A DNA stretch of 14,375 nt, taken from positions 1 to 14,375 of the forward strand of contig JBHHYS010000056.1 in NCBI GenBank assembly GCA_046757645.1, read 5' to 3'. This stretch comes from JBHHYS01 sp046757645 (GTDB lineage: Bacteria; Acidobacteriota; Terriglobia; Acidiferrales; 2-02-FULL-67-57). The position numbers and the translations under genes are program-made. Below, one piece after another: positions 7,408 to 13,960 of this stretch (position 1 is the stretch's first letter; each line of letters opens with the position of its first letter). A model generated the notes under the pieces. The model was not told the origin of the DNA. It ran no database searches and worked only from the letters and a program-made list of their open reading frames with translations.

Positions 7408-8025
7408 CTACCCTCCGCCCCCGCTCGCCGCGGCTGGAGCGGAAGCGGCTCCAGGCGACGCGGGCAAGGCGAATTTCGCCGTCAGGATGAACTTGAAGTA
7501 CGCCGCCCCTTCCTGCTGGGGTTGTTGAGCTGATTCCTTCAGTTCGACGCTGTCGAAGTACTCGGAGCGTTTCAAGTTGGTGATGAAGTCCGCCACCGCC
7601 TTCAACGATCCCGCCATCCCCTGGAACTCGATTTCGTTCGCTGAGCGTTGGTCGACGGCCGTCAGCCAAAGGGTGTCGGTCTGGCTCACGGTGTCGCCCA
7701 CCGCTTGGAGCAGGCGCACCGGGCCGGCCTGGTTGCGTTTGAGGTCATCAATGACCTTGATTTGGGCATCGAGGCGGCGGCGCTCTGCTTCATACTGCTG
7801 AATTTTCTGTTCCAACCGGGACATCTGCCGCCTTTCCCTCTCTTTTTCAGCGATGGCCACCTGCAGGTCATCGATGCGGGTCTTGGTTTTGTACCAGTCG
7901 TAGCCCAGCACCAGCAGGGCCGCCGCCAACGCCATCAAGAACAGCGCCAGTTGCAGGCTGCCGGCAATGGGAACCCGGCGCCTGACCTTGGGGCGGGGCC
8001 GACCGAGAAGATTGATGCGAATCAT
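7408..8025 (-). CDS. pilN: Type IV pilus inner-membrane protein PilN
   Basis: PilN is a bitopic membrane protein. The 205 residues begin MIRINLLGRP, the conserved cytoplasmic INLL peptide that binds the groove of PilM in this family (usually INLLP; here G replaces P). A basic stretch, one membrane helix (about 23-42), a strongly charged coiled coil (about 46-96) and a periplasmic ferredoxin-like core (about 100-185) follow. The C-terminal tail is Ala/Gly-rich and ends in four glycines. The start ATG overlaps the pilM stop as ATGA. Position between pilM and pilO agrees with the function. Confidence 0.93.
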   Translation of the reverse strand: MIRINLLGRPRPKVRRRVPIAGSLQLALFLMALAAALLVLGYDWYKTKTRIDDLQVAIAEKERERRQMSRLEQKIQQYEAERRRLDAQIKVIDDLKRNQAGPVRLLQAVGDTVSQTDTLWLTAVDQRSANEIEFQGMAGSLKAVADFITNLKRSEYFDSVELKESAQQPQQEGAAYFKFILTAKFALPASPGAASAPAAASGGGG

Positions 8026-9080
8026 GCTTGGTCGAAACTCCTCAAGCCCAGACCTACGCAGACAGCCAGTCGGGGGCCAATTTCTCGGATGTACTCATCG
8101 CTGAACTTGGCTGGATCGTAGCCGATGCGGCGGAAAGGGTCGATCTCGTCCACGGGCATTTGCAACTCCTCCCGCATCATCTCGAGCAGCCCCGGAGTGC
8201 GGGCGCCCCCCCCGGCCACATAGATGTGGCTGATGGACTCGGCGGCGGCCGTGGCCCGGAAGAAGTCAAACGTCTTCTGAATTTCCAGCAGCAGGATTTC
8301 CGACACGGAGCGCAGCACCGCCGCCTTCTGCTCCTCGCTGATGCCGGCCACGAGCTGGCCGCGCTTGAGATTCTCCGCGTCCTCGAAGGACATCTCCAGC
8401 TCTTTTTGCAGCGCGTCCGTGTACTGGTTGCCGCCCACGGAGACATCGCGGGTGAACAGCGGCACGCCGCCCCGGACGATGTTGATGTTCATCACGCTGG
8501 CACCGATATTGAGCAAGGTAAGGGTGGCGTCGGGGTCGGGCTCGTAGTTCAGTTCGAAGGCGTTCTGCAAGGCAAAAGCGTCAACGTCCACCAGAGAGAG
8601 CACCCGGCCGATCAAGGCGCTCTGGTAGTTATTGATTTTGTCCCGCTTCACCGCCACCAACAAAACGTCCAGGCTGTCGCCGGCGGGGCTGGGTTCGAGC
8701 AGCTGATAATCCAGGCTGACGTCGGCGATGTCGAAGGGGATGTACTGGCCCGCGTCCGCCTGGACTTGATCCCAGAGCTCGTCCTCCTCCTGCATGGGCA
8801 TGGTAACCTTCTTGATGATCACCGAGTGGCCGGAGACGGAGGTGGCCACGTGCTTGTTCTTGATTTTCTGGGTGGTGTAGATGTGCTCGATGGCGGCGGA
8901 CACGGTGAGGGCGTCGATGATGGCGCCGTCCACCACCGTTTCCGGGGAGAGGGGCTCCAAGCCCACACTGGCGAGCTCGTAGCCTTCCTTGCTCTTCTTC
9001 AGCTCCACCGCCTTCACCGAGCTAGAGCCGATGTCCAGTCCCACCAGCGCTTTCTGCCTTCTGCCTCCAAAGAGTCCCAT
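8022..9080 (-). CDS. pilM: Type IV pilus actin-like ATPase PilM
   Basis: PilM is a cytoplasmic FtsA/actin-like protein that binds ATP and the N-terminus of PilN. The 352 residues contain the phosphate-1 motif VGLDIGSSSVKAVEL (13-27, D16), the phosphate-2 motif LLNIGASVMNINIV (189-202), the segment FTRDVSVGGNQYTDAL (209-224) and the adenosine motif IYVAGGGARTPGL (287-299). Length and motif order are typical of the family. An AGAGG ribosome site lies inside the last codons of the upstream helix-turn-helix gene, 6 bases of gap away, so the two genes are very probably co-transcribed. Confidence 0.96.
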   Translation of the reverse strand: MGLFGGRRQKALVGLDIGSSSVKAVELKKSKEGYELASVGLEPLSPETVVDGAIIDALTVSAAIEHIYTTQKIKNKHVATSVSGHSVIIKKVTMPMQEEDELWDQVQADAGQYIPFDIADVSLDYQLLEPSPAGDSLDVLLVAVKRDKINNYQSALIGRVLSLVDVDAFALQNAFELNYEPDPDATLTLLNIGASVMNINIVRGGVPLFTRDVSVGGNQYTDALQKELEMSFEDAENLKRGQLVAGISEEQKAAVLRSVSEILLLEIQKTFDFFRATAAAESISHIYVAGGGARTPGLLEMMREELQMPVDEIDPFRRIGYDPAKFSDEYIREIGPRLAVCVGLGLRSFDQA

Positions 9081-9086
9081 GGCCGC

Positions 9087-9296
9087 TTACCTCTTCCCCC
9101 TCCGGCGCGGGTTCTTGGCCCAAATAATCTTGCGCTCGATCCACTTATCCAGAATGGTTTTCTTAAACTTCCAGCGATTCCCCAGTTTGAAGGCCGGGAT
9201 TTTGTCCTGATACACGTAGCGATACAAAGTATCGGGCGAAATCCCCAAGTACTCCGACGCCTCCTTTACATTCATTACTTCGCGGGGGGACGCCAT
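9087..9296 (-). CDS. Small excisionase/MerR-like helix-turn-helix protein
   Basis: This is a 69-residue DNA-binding protein of the excisionase (HTH_17) type. The core MNVKEASEYLGISPDTLYRY (8-27), followed by KIPAFKLGNRWKFKK and a final charged helix (DKWIERKI), is the classic winged-helix pattern of this family. The end is very basic (NPRRRGKR). The start is set by GAGGAG (9302-9307) placed 5 bases before ATG 9296. The frame also extends to 9494 over ubiD, but those residues look random. It stands 6 bases before pilM, so it probably regulates the pilus operon or another target. Proteins of this family also occur in phages and plasmids; no integrase is nearby. Confidence 0.85.
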   Translation of the reverse strand: MASPREVMNVKEASEYLGISPDTLYRYVYQDKIPAFKLGNRWKFKKTILDKWIERKIIWAKNPRRRGKR

Positions 9297-9301
9297 TAAT
9301 G

Positions 9302-9307
9302 CTCCTC
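9302..9307 (-). promoter_or_regulatory. Ribosome binding site fixing the helix-turn-helix start
   Basis: GAGGAG on the minus strand with 5 bases to the ATG at 9296. It decides against the long upstream extension of the same frame. Confidence 0.7.
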
Positions 9308-9379
9308 GTCCCGCCGACTGCAGCCCGCCGGCGTGCGGTTGTAATCGGCCATGGCGCAAGGGAAGGTAGCGACCCCGGT

Positions 9380-9410
9380 AGTGTGCCGGGAAAGGGGGTG
9401 GGGCTGTCAA
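9380..9410 (-). promoter_or_regulatory. Weak candidate promoter of the pil operon
   Basis: A perfect TTGACA (9405-9410) lies 109 bases before the helix-turn-helix ATG, in the gap after ubiD. The best -10 in reach is poor (CACACT at a 19-base spacing). The pilus genes need a promoter somewhere in 9297-9463 if they are not read through from ubiD. Confidence 0.25.
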
Positions 9411-9463
9411 GAGAAAAATTCGATTATTTTCGGCTTTTGCCTGCAAGGCTCCGCTTTTTGCCC

Positions 9464-10924
9464 TCAGTACCCCTTGAGTCCTAGCTGTTTCCATAGCCCA
9501 TCTATGCGCCGCTTGGTTTCCTCATCCATTCGGATCTCGTCGGGCCAAGGACCGCGGCTGTAGCCCTCGCCGGCCCACTTGCGGGTGGCGTCGATGCCCA
9601 TGTGGGAGCCGAAGTCCGGGAGGCGGGCGGCGTGGTCGAGCGTGTCCACCGGGCCGAGGCTGAAGTGGACGTCGCGTTCAGGGTCGAGGGCGCACAGGGC
9701 TTTCCACGTCACCTGGCGCGGGTCGTGCACGTTGACGTCGTCGTCCACCACCACCAGCACTTTCGTGAACATGGCCTGGCCCAGCGACCAGATGGCGTTC
9801 ATCACCTTGCGCGCCTGGCCCGGGTAGGACTTGCGGATGGAGACGATCATCAGGTTGTGGAAGATGCCCTCGGCGGGCATGTGCAGGTCAACGATCTCCG
9901 GATGCTGCAGTTGGATGACGGGCAACAGGATGCGCTCGATGGCATGGCCCATGAAGTAATCCTCTTCGGGGGGCGGGCCGACGATGGTTGTCAGGTAGAT
10001 GGGGTTGCGCCGGTGGGTGAGGCAGGTGAGGTGGAAGACCGGGTAGTCATCCGCCAAGGAATAGTAGCCGGTGTGATCGCCGAAGGGCCCTTCGCGGCGG
10101 AACTCGTTCAGGTCCACGTAGCCTTCCAGCACAATCTCGGCCTGGGCCGGCACCTCCAGGTCCACGCTCTGGCAGCGCACCAACTCCACCGGGGCCCGCC
10201 GCAAGAAGCCGGCCAGCATCAGCTCGTCCAGGTCGGGCGGCGCCGGGATGACGCCGGAGAAGACGGTGGCGGGATCGGCTCCCAGGGCGCAGGCGACCTC
10301 GAGCTTGCCGGCACCCGACCGGGAGCGGGCCCGGCGAAAGTGTTTGGCGGCGTGCTTCTGCGTCTGCCAGTGCATGCCCGTGGTGCGCTCGTCGAAAACC
10401 TGCATCCGGTAGACGCCCACGTTGCGCTTGCCGGTCTCAGGGTTGCGGGTGAAGACCAACGGGAAGGTGATGTAGCGGCCGCCGTCCTGGGGCCAACACT
10501 GGATGATGGGAAACTCGAACAGGGAGAAGTCATCGCGATTGACGACTTCCTGGCAGGGGCCACTCTTGACCGTCTTGGGAAAGAAGGCTCCCACCTCCGC
10601 CAGCTTGGGGAGCATCTTCAGTTTGTCCACCAGCCCGGCAGGGGTTTTGAAATCGAGGTAGCCGGAGATGCGGTCGGCCACCTCCTGGAGGCTGTTCACC
10701 TCCAGCGCCAGGTTCATGCGGCGGTGCGAGCCGAAGAGATTGATGGCCAGCGGCATCCGGTAGCCTCTGACGTTTTCGAAGAGCAGCGCCGGGCCGCCCC
10801 GCTTGGTGACCCGGTCGGTGATTTCCGCCACCTCGAGCTTCCAGTCCACCACGGCGGTGATGCGCTTCAGCTCCCCTTCCTTCTCCAAGCGCCGCAGGAA
10901 CTCGCGCAGGTCCTTGAAAGCCAC
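9464..10924 (-). CDS. ubiD: UbiD-family prenylated-FMN decarboxylase
   Basis: UbiD enzymes decarboxylate aromatic or alpha,beta-unsaturated acids with prenylated FMN made by UbiX. Members act in ubiquinone or menaquinone synthesis or in aromatic degradation. The 486 residues are close to the 497 of E. coli UbiD. Visible landmarks are N168 and YRMQ with R173 (cofactor-binding region), the acidic motif NEFRREGPFGDHTGYYS (273-289) and the C-terminal RKWAGEGYSRGPWPDEI (448-464). The start is a GTG (922-924 in the 10 kb block), preceded by GGAGGG at 7 bases. The gene is separated from the pilus operon by about 170 bases and has its own candidate promoter. Without neighbours from a quinone pathway the substrate is open; a menaquinone role is only an inference. 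Confidence 0.9.
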   Translation of the reverse strand: MAFKDLREFLRRLEKEGELKRITAVVDWKLEVAEITDRVTKRGGPALLFENVRGYRMPLAINLFGSHRRMNLALEVNSLQEVADRISGYLDFKTPAGLVDKLKMLPKLAEVGAFFPKTVKSGPCQEVVNRDDFSLFEFPIIQCWPQDGGRYITFPLVFTRNPETGKRNVGVYRMQVFDERTTGMHWQTQKHAAKHFRRARSRSGAGKLEVACALGADPATVFSGVIPAPPDLDELMLAGFLRRAPVELVRCQSVDLEVPAQAEIVLEGYVDLNEFRREGPFGDHTGYYSLADDYPVFHLTCLTHRRNPIYLTTIVGPPPEEDYFMGHAIERILLPVIQLQHPEIVDLHMPAEGIFHNLMIVSIRKSYPGQARKVMNAIWSLGQAMFTKVLVVVDDDVNVHDPRQVTWKALCALDPERDVHFSLGPVDTLDHAARLPDFGSHMGIDATRKWAGEGYSRGPWPDEIRMDEETKRRIDGLWKQLGLKGY

Positions 10925-10974
10925 TTCTCTTCCCTCCCCGCTGAGTTACGGGACCAGCAGAACAACGGAGGCAG

Positions 10975-11004
10975 ATTATGGCAGGGGGAAGGAGCATGAG
11001 GCAA
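10975..11004 (-). promoter_or_regulatory. Candidate sigma70 promoter of ubiD
   Basis: TTGCCT (10999-11004, 4 of 6) and CATAAT (10975-10980, 5 of 6) are separated by 18 bases on the minus strand. A transcript starting near 10968 would have a leader of about 45 bases before the GTG at 10924. The position fits, but the match is by eye. Confidence 0.45.
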
Positions 11005-11014
11005 ACCCTTTGGG

Positions 11015-11037
11015 GTCGGCTCCGCGCCGGGGCCGAC
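11015..11037. promoter_or_regulatory. Strong GC-rich hairpin upstream of ubiD
   Basis: GTCGGCTCCG and CGGGGCCGAC pair over 10 bp (one T-G wobble) around a CGC loop. It lies between the tRNA-Gly gene and the ubiD promoter, just upstream of the -35 box. No T-run follows on either strand, so it is not a clear terminator. It might be a protein-binding palindrome or a barrier between the two divergent units. Confidence 0.4.
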
Positions 11038-11044
11038 GGCGGTC

Positions 11045-11074
11045 TTGCAGGCCAGCAGGGTTCTGGGCTAGGCT
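11045..11074 (+). promoter_or_regulatory. Weak candidate promoter of tRNA-Gly
   Basis: TTGCAG (11045-11050) and TAGGCT (11069-11074) with an 18-base spacer end 11 bases before the tRNA. Each box matches only about 3 of 6 positions. It is listed mainly because the position is right. Confidence 0.22.
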
Positions 11075-11085
11075 CTAGGGGTAAA

Positions 11086-11160
11086 GCGGGAGTAGTTCAG
11101 CGGTAGAACGCCAGCTTCCCAAGCTGGATGTCGCGGGTTCGATTCCCGTCTCCCGCTCCA
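11086..11160 (+). tRNA. tRNA-Gly(CCC)
   Basis: The sequence folds as a complete cloverleaf. The acceptor stem is GCGGGAG/CTCCCGC (11086-11092 with 11150-11156). The D arm contains AGCGGT. The anticodon stem is CCAGC/GCTGG (11111-11115, 11123-11127) around the loop TTCCCAA with anticodon CCC (11118-11120), which reads GGG glycine codons. The T arm is GCGGGTTCGATTCCCGT. The discriminator is T57 of the line block (11157) and the CCA end is encoded (11158-11160). It is the only plus-strand gene and lies between the minus-strand kdsC and ubiD. Confidence 0.97.
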
Positions 11161-11214
11161 ATTTCCAGTGCCCCGCGACCCTTCAACGCCGTCCGTCGAC
11201 TTCGCTCGGGAGAA

Positions 11215-11264
11215 GCTCAGGGCAGGCCCGTGACTTGTCATCCCGAGTGCAGCGAGGGATGTGC
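11215..11264. repeat. Second copy of the dispersed intergenic repeats
   Basis: GCTCAGGGCAGGC (11215-11227) and TGTCATCCCGAG (11236-11247, continuing GTGCAGCGAGGGAT) match segments at 268-280 and, inverted, 367-378. The rest of 11161-11366 holds an A8 run (11315-11322) and purine-rich sequence. I see neither a tRNA terminator nor a clear kdsC terminator there. Confidence 0.5.
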
Positions 11265-11366
11265 TTTTGCGGTGTTGCCGGATTGGTCTGGCTGAGTCAA
11301 GCCCTTCCGAGCCGAAAAAAAACACTGAGACACGGAGGGCAGAGAGGAAAATAGAGGGAGGCGAGG

Positions 11367-11915
11367 TTACCCGCGGAACTGGCGGAGGAGTCTGGCGTAG
11401 TGGCCCTGGGCGCGCAGCAGCAGGTCAATGATTTCCCGCACCGCCCCGTGGCCCCCGGCTGCCCGGGTGACGTAGTGGGCCCCGCGTTTAGCTTCCGGGT
11501 GGGCGTTGGCCACGGCCACGGCCAGACCCACGCGCGCGAACAGAGGCAGGTCGGTGATGTCATCGCCCACATAGCAGACCTGTTCGTCACGGAGGGCACT
11601 GGCACGGAGGATTCTGTGGTAAGCGGGGAGTTTTTCGAAGGCATCCTGCTCGAGAAAATTCATTTCGAGTTCCTGGGCGCGGCAGGTGACAGCCGCTGAC
11701 TGGCGGCCGGTGATGATCCCGGTCTGAGTGCCGGCGCGCTGCACCAGGCGGAGACCGGCACCGTCGAGGGCGTTGAAGACCTTGATTTCGCGCGCCTGGC
11801 CCCCAGGCTCGGAGAGCAGGTAGATGCCGCCGTCGGTGAGCACGCCGTCCACGTCCATCAGCAGCAGCTTGATTTTCTTGGCGCGACGGAGAATTTCGGC
11901 CTTGGACTTTGGCAT
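11367..11915 (-). CDS. kdsC: 3-deoxy-D-manno-octulosonate 8-phosphate phosphatase (KdsC)
   Basis: This HAD-superfamily C0 phosphatase hydrolyses Kdo-8-phosphate to Kdo, the sugar linking lipid A to the LPS core. The 182 residues carry motif I DVDGVLTDGG with D21 and D23, motif II ITGR (68-71), the conserved lysine K95 in FEKLPAY, and the acidic motif GDDITDLP (117-124). There is no cap domain, as expected for this tetrameric family. GGAAGGA precedes the ATG at about 7 bases. It lies downstream of kdsD but is separated from it by two unknown genes and a hairpin repeat. Transcription runs towards the opposing tRNA-Gly gene. Confidence 0.94.
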   Translation of the reverse strand: MPKSKAEILRRAKKIKLLLMDVDGVLTDGGIYLLSEPGGQAREIKVFNALDGAGLRLVQRAGTQTGIITGRQSAAVTCRAQELEMNFLEQDAFEKLPAYHRILRASALRDEQVCYVGDDITDLPLFARVGLAVAVANAHPEAKRGAHYVTRAAGGHGAVREIIDLLLRAQGHYARLLRQFRG

Positions 11916-11930
11916 TGCCTGTCCTTCCCG

Positions 11931-11993
11931 TCAGGGAACGGCTTTAGCCGTGCCGAAGGGAGTCCAACTTACAACTGGGGCTTTAGCCCCTGA
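11931..11993. repeat. REP-like double hairpin inside an outer inverted repeat
   Basis: Two hairpins with the same TTTA loop, ACGGC-TTTA-GCCGT (11938-11951) and GGGGC-TTTA-GCCCC (11977-11990), lie 25 bases apart. They are enclosed by a perfect 6-base inverted repeat TCAGGG (11931-11936) and CCCTGA (11988-11993). Elements of the form GGGCTTTAGCCC are common dispersed intergenic repeats in several phyla and in some genomes are mobilised by REP-associated transposases. The last codons and the TAA stop of the neighbouring unknown gene (11983) lie inside the second hairpin. Confidence 0.65.
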
Positions 11994-12378
11994 GGGTTAG
12001 ATAATCCTTGATAGCGACTTCAACGTCCGCCTTGGTGAACTTGTCCGTCGGAGCGTGTAACTCATCAAACTGCTTGAGCAGGCCGTGCAAACCTCGTTCC
12101 AGAGAAACCACGCAATCCCCATAGTCGCGCAAGAAGACTAGAGCAACCTTGAGCCACTCAACCCGCTCAGGATTTCCCTCAGCCACGAGGAGGGTTTCGA
12201 TTGCCTCCCGAATGACACCGCGAGGCAGTGGGAGAGGTTGGTCGGCCAAGAGTGGAGCACCCTTCCCAATATTCTGGATCAAAAGTTCGTTCTCAGTAAG
12301 CTCATCGAGAGGCTCAGCAGACCGCTCTACAAAGCCGCCGAATTTTCTGACTATCAATGTGGCGAGTCCTCTGTGCAC
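11983..12378 (-). CDS. Hypothetical helical protein
   Basis: I do not recognise this 131-residue protein. It has no signal or membrane segment. After a short basic start (GLATLIVRKFGGFVERS) the sequence is mostly acidic and helix-prone: LTENELLIQNIGKGAPLL, then RGVIREAIETLLVAEGNPERVEWLKVALVFLRDYGDCVV and LHGLLKQFDEL. It ends KDYLTLRG, with the final residues encoded by the REP-like hairpin. The start is a GTG with GGAAGG about 5 bases upstream. It follows the other unknown gene by 35 bases on the same strand and shares its lower GC, which suggests common acquisition. It interrupts the kdsD-kdsC pair. Existence as a gene is likely; function is open. Confidence 0.6.
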   Translation of the reverse strand: MHRGLATLIVRKFGGFVERSAEPLDELTENELLIQNIGKGAPLLADQPLPLPRGVIREAIETLLVAEGNPERVEWLKVALVFLRDYGDCVVSLERGLHGLLKQFDELHAPTDKFTKADVEVAIKDYLTLRG

Positions 12379-12413
12379 AGACCTTCCACCACAATAAATT
12401 TGGCCGCGCTTGG

Positions 12414-12905
12414 CTAAAGTTTCTCTATTTTGGATGCTACCTTGGACACGAATTCGTCCGAAAGCGACACAGCGAAAGAGCGAGGATCGCTAAACCATCT
12501 GCCCAGGGCTCTGTATCTCATCTCTATTCTTACAGTCCCGATGTGTGGCGCTGGTCCGTCAGTCTTCAGCAGTCTAAAAATAGGTTCCTTGCAATCGCAC
12601 GATTTTTCATTGAAAGGAGGGATAACGATGTTCGCAAGCTGATCTACCGGACCGCGCTCTCCCTCCTTTACGCCAAGCTGCCAGGCGCGAAAAGTCAGGC
12701 GTTCCACATAGACACCCATCCCCGAAAGATTGGCCACATCGAGAGTTGCGGTGCCGCCGTCGCCTCGGCGCAGATTGAAATATACCTCAACATTTCGTCT
12801 GGGTGCTTCTACTACCTCATGAAGCCGCCAAAGGCGATAGGCAATATAGAACTGACCAACGACAGCCAAAGCAATCACGCCGCTCAGTATCAATTCTGCG
12901 TCCAT
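12414..12905 (-). CDS. Hypothetical membrane-anchored protein
   Basis: This 163-residue protein of unrecognised family begins MDAELILSGVIALAVVGQFY, a single membrane helix (about 4-24) followed by a basic stop (YRLWRLHEVVEAPRR). The remainder has alternating beta-strand character (NVEVYFNLRR, TATLDVANLSGMGVYVERLTFRAW, GTVRIEMRYRALGRWF). That suggests a small beta-sandwich, on the cytoplasmic side if the basic cluster after the helix follows the positive-inside rule. It starts 8 bases after the kdsD stop without a visible Shine-Dalgarno sequence. GC is near one half by eye, well below kdsD. A 186-codon frame lies antisense; the minus frame is preferred for its membrane helix and operon-like spacing. 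Confidence 0.6.
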   Translation of the reverse strand: MDAELILSGVIALAVVGQFYIAYRLWRLHEVVEAPRRNVEVYFNLRRGDGGTATLDVANLSGMGVYVERLTFRAWQLGVKEGERGPVDQLANIVIPPFNEKSCDCKEPIFRLLKTDGPAPHIGTVRIEMRYRALGRWFSDPRSFAVSLSDEFVSKVASKIEKL

Positions 12906-12913
12906 AGGAGACG

Positions 12914-13906
12914 CTAGAACAGTTGGGTGGTCCAGAGGTCGTGGAGGTGGAGGACGCCTTCGAGGCGCAGCTCGGCGTCCACGACGACGATGGAAGTAAT
13001 CTTCCGCTCCTCCATCAGCCGGAGGGCGGTAGCGGCGAGTTTGGTCTTATCGAGGGTGACAGGGTTTTTAGTCATACAGTCGCCGGCGGTCAGGTGCAAA
13101 GCTTCGTCCTTGCGGCGCTGCATCAGGCGGCGGAGGTCGCCGTCGGTTACGATGCCCACCAGGCGGCCGCCCCGTCCACCAGGCGGGCTCGCCTCTTCGA
13201 CCACCGTGGTCATGCCCAGGCGCTTGCGGCTCATCTCGTAGATGACATCAGGCATGGGCGTCGAAGGCGAGACGCGCGGCACGTCGTCGCCGGTGTGCAT
13301 CAGGCTTTCGACCCGCTGGAGCTTTTTCCCCAGGTGGCCGCCGGGGTGCAGCCGGGCGAAGTCTTCTTCCTTGAAGCCGCGGCGCTCGAGCAGCGCCATC
13401 GCCAGGGCATCGCCCAGGGCCATCATCGCGGCGGTTGAAGCGGTGGGGGTGAGATTGAGCGAGCAGGCTTCGCGGTCCACGCTGATGTCGAGCCGAACGT
13501 CGGCGGCCTGCGCCAGGGTGGATTTCTGGTTGCCGGTGAGCGCAACTACAGGAACGCCCAAGCGCTTGGCGGTGGGCAGGAGTTGATTGATTTCGTCGGT
13601 CTCCCCGCCGTAGCTGAGCGCCACCAGCACGTCGCCCTTGACCAGCATCCCCAGGTCGCCGTGGACGGCTTCGGCGGGGTGGAGGAAGAAGGCCGGGGTG
13701 CCGGTGGAGGCGAAAGTGGCGGCGATCTTCTGTCCGATGATGCCCGACTTCCCCATCCCGGTGATCACCACCCGCCCCCGGCAGGCAAAAATGCACTCCA
13801 CCGCCTGCTCGAAGCTCTTGCCGTCCGCTCCGGCCAGCCGCTTCAGCAAACCCTTCAGGGCTTCCAGCTCCGTCTCCAGAACTTTGCGTGCCGTCTCCAA
13901 GCTCAT
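12914..13906 (-). CDS. kdsD: D-arabinose 5-phosphate isomerase (KdsD/KpsF family)
   Basis: This enzyme converts ribulose 5-phosphate to arabinose 5-phosphate, the first step of Kdo synthesis for LPS. The 330 residues comprise an N-terminal SIS sugar-isomerase domain (about 35-170) and two CBS domains (about 204-263 and 271-328). The four catalytic positions of E. coli KdsD are all present at a constant offset of six: K53 (GMGKSG), E105 (GGETDE), E146 (REACSLNLTPTAS) and H187 (HPGGHLGK). The Gly/Pro-rich insert SPPGGRGG in CBS1 is longer than in E. coli. The ATG at 13906 has no Shine-Dalgarno sequence and lies only 7 bases from a weak promoter-like -10, so a leaderless mRNA is possible. Two unknown genes separate it from kdsC. 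Confidence 0.95.
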   Translation of the reverse strand: MSLETARKVLETELEALKGLLKRLAGADGKSFEQAVECIFACRGRVVITGMGKSGIIGQKIAATFASTGTPAFFLHPAEAVHGDLGMLVKGDVLVALSYGGETDEINQLLPTAKRLGVPVVALTGNQKSTLAQAADVRLDISVDREACSLNLTPTASTAAMMALGDALAMALLERRGFKEEDFARLHPGGHLGKKLQRVESLMHTGDDVPRVSPSTPMPDVIYEMSRKRLGMTTVVEEASPPGGRGGRLVGIVTDGDLRRLMQRRKDEALHLTAGDCMTKNPVTLDKTKLAATALRLMEERKITSIVVVDAELRLEGVLHLHDLWTTQLF

Positions 13907-13913
13907 CAGGCAA

Positions 13914-13942
13914 ACACTAATCCGTCAGCCGTCGTCCGTCAA
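13914..13942 (-). promoter_or_regulatory. Weak candidate promoter directly before kdsD
   Basis: TTGACG (13937-13942) and TAGTGT (13914-13919) are spaced by 17 bases on the minus strand. The -10 matches only 3 of 6. A start 7-8 bases downstream would fall at or next to the kdsD ATG. The spacer overlaps a short imperfect repetition of CCGTC units (13922-13940). Confidence 0.28.
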
Positions 13943-13960
13943 TCGGCAGTGGGTCAAGAA

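Noticed and set aside
8028..9299. 423-codon plus-strand frame opposite pilM
   Set aside because: Antisense shadow of pilM; no recognisable motif and no ribosome site of note.
9421..9463. Possible terminator after ubiD (GGC-TTTT-GCC and GCCT-TGC-AGGC stems)
   Set aside because: Stems of only 3-4 bp and no T-run in the right place.
9297..9494. N-terminal extension of the helix-turn-helix gene up to 9494
   Set aside because: It overlaps the end of ubiD, looks random, and a good ribosome site fixes the start at 9296.
9602..10999. 465-codon plus-strand frame opposite ubiD
   Set aside because: Its composition (rich in H, Q, G, V, A) is typical of antisense frames in GC-rich genes. ubiD on the other strand has full family motifs.
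11068..11325. 85-codon minus-strand frame containing GRRESNPRHPAWEAGVLPLN
   Set aside because: This is the well-known false protein produced by translating the antisense of tRNA-Gly; it overlaps the tRNA completely.
12357..12917. 186-codon plus-strand frame opposite the membrane-anchored unknown gene
   Set aside because: Slightly longer than the minus frame, but it lacks a hydrophobic start or domain pattern and runs against all neighbouring genes. The minus frame has a clear membrane helix and an 8-base gap to kdsD.
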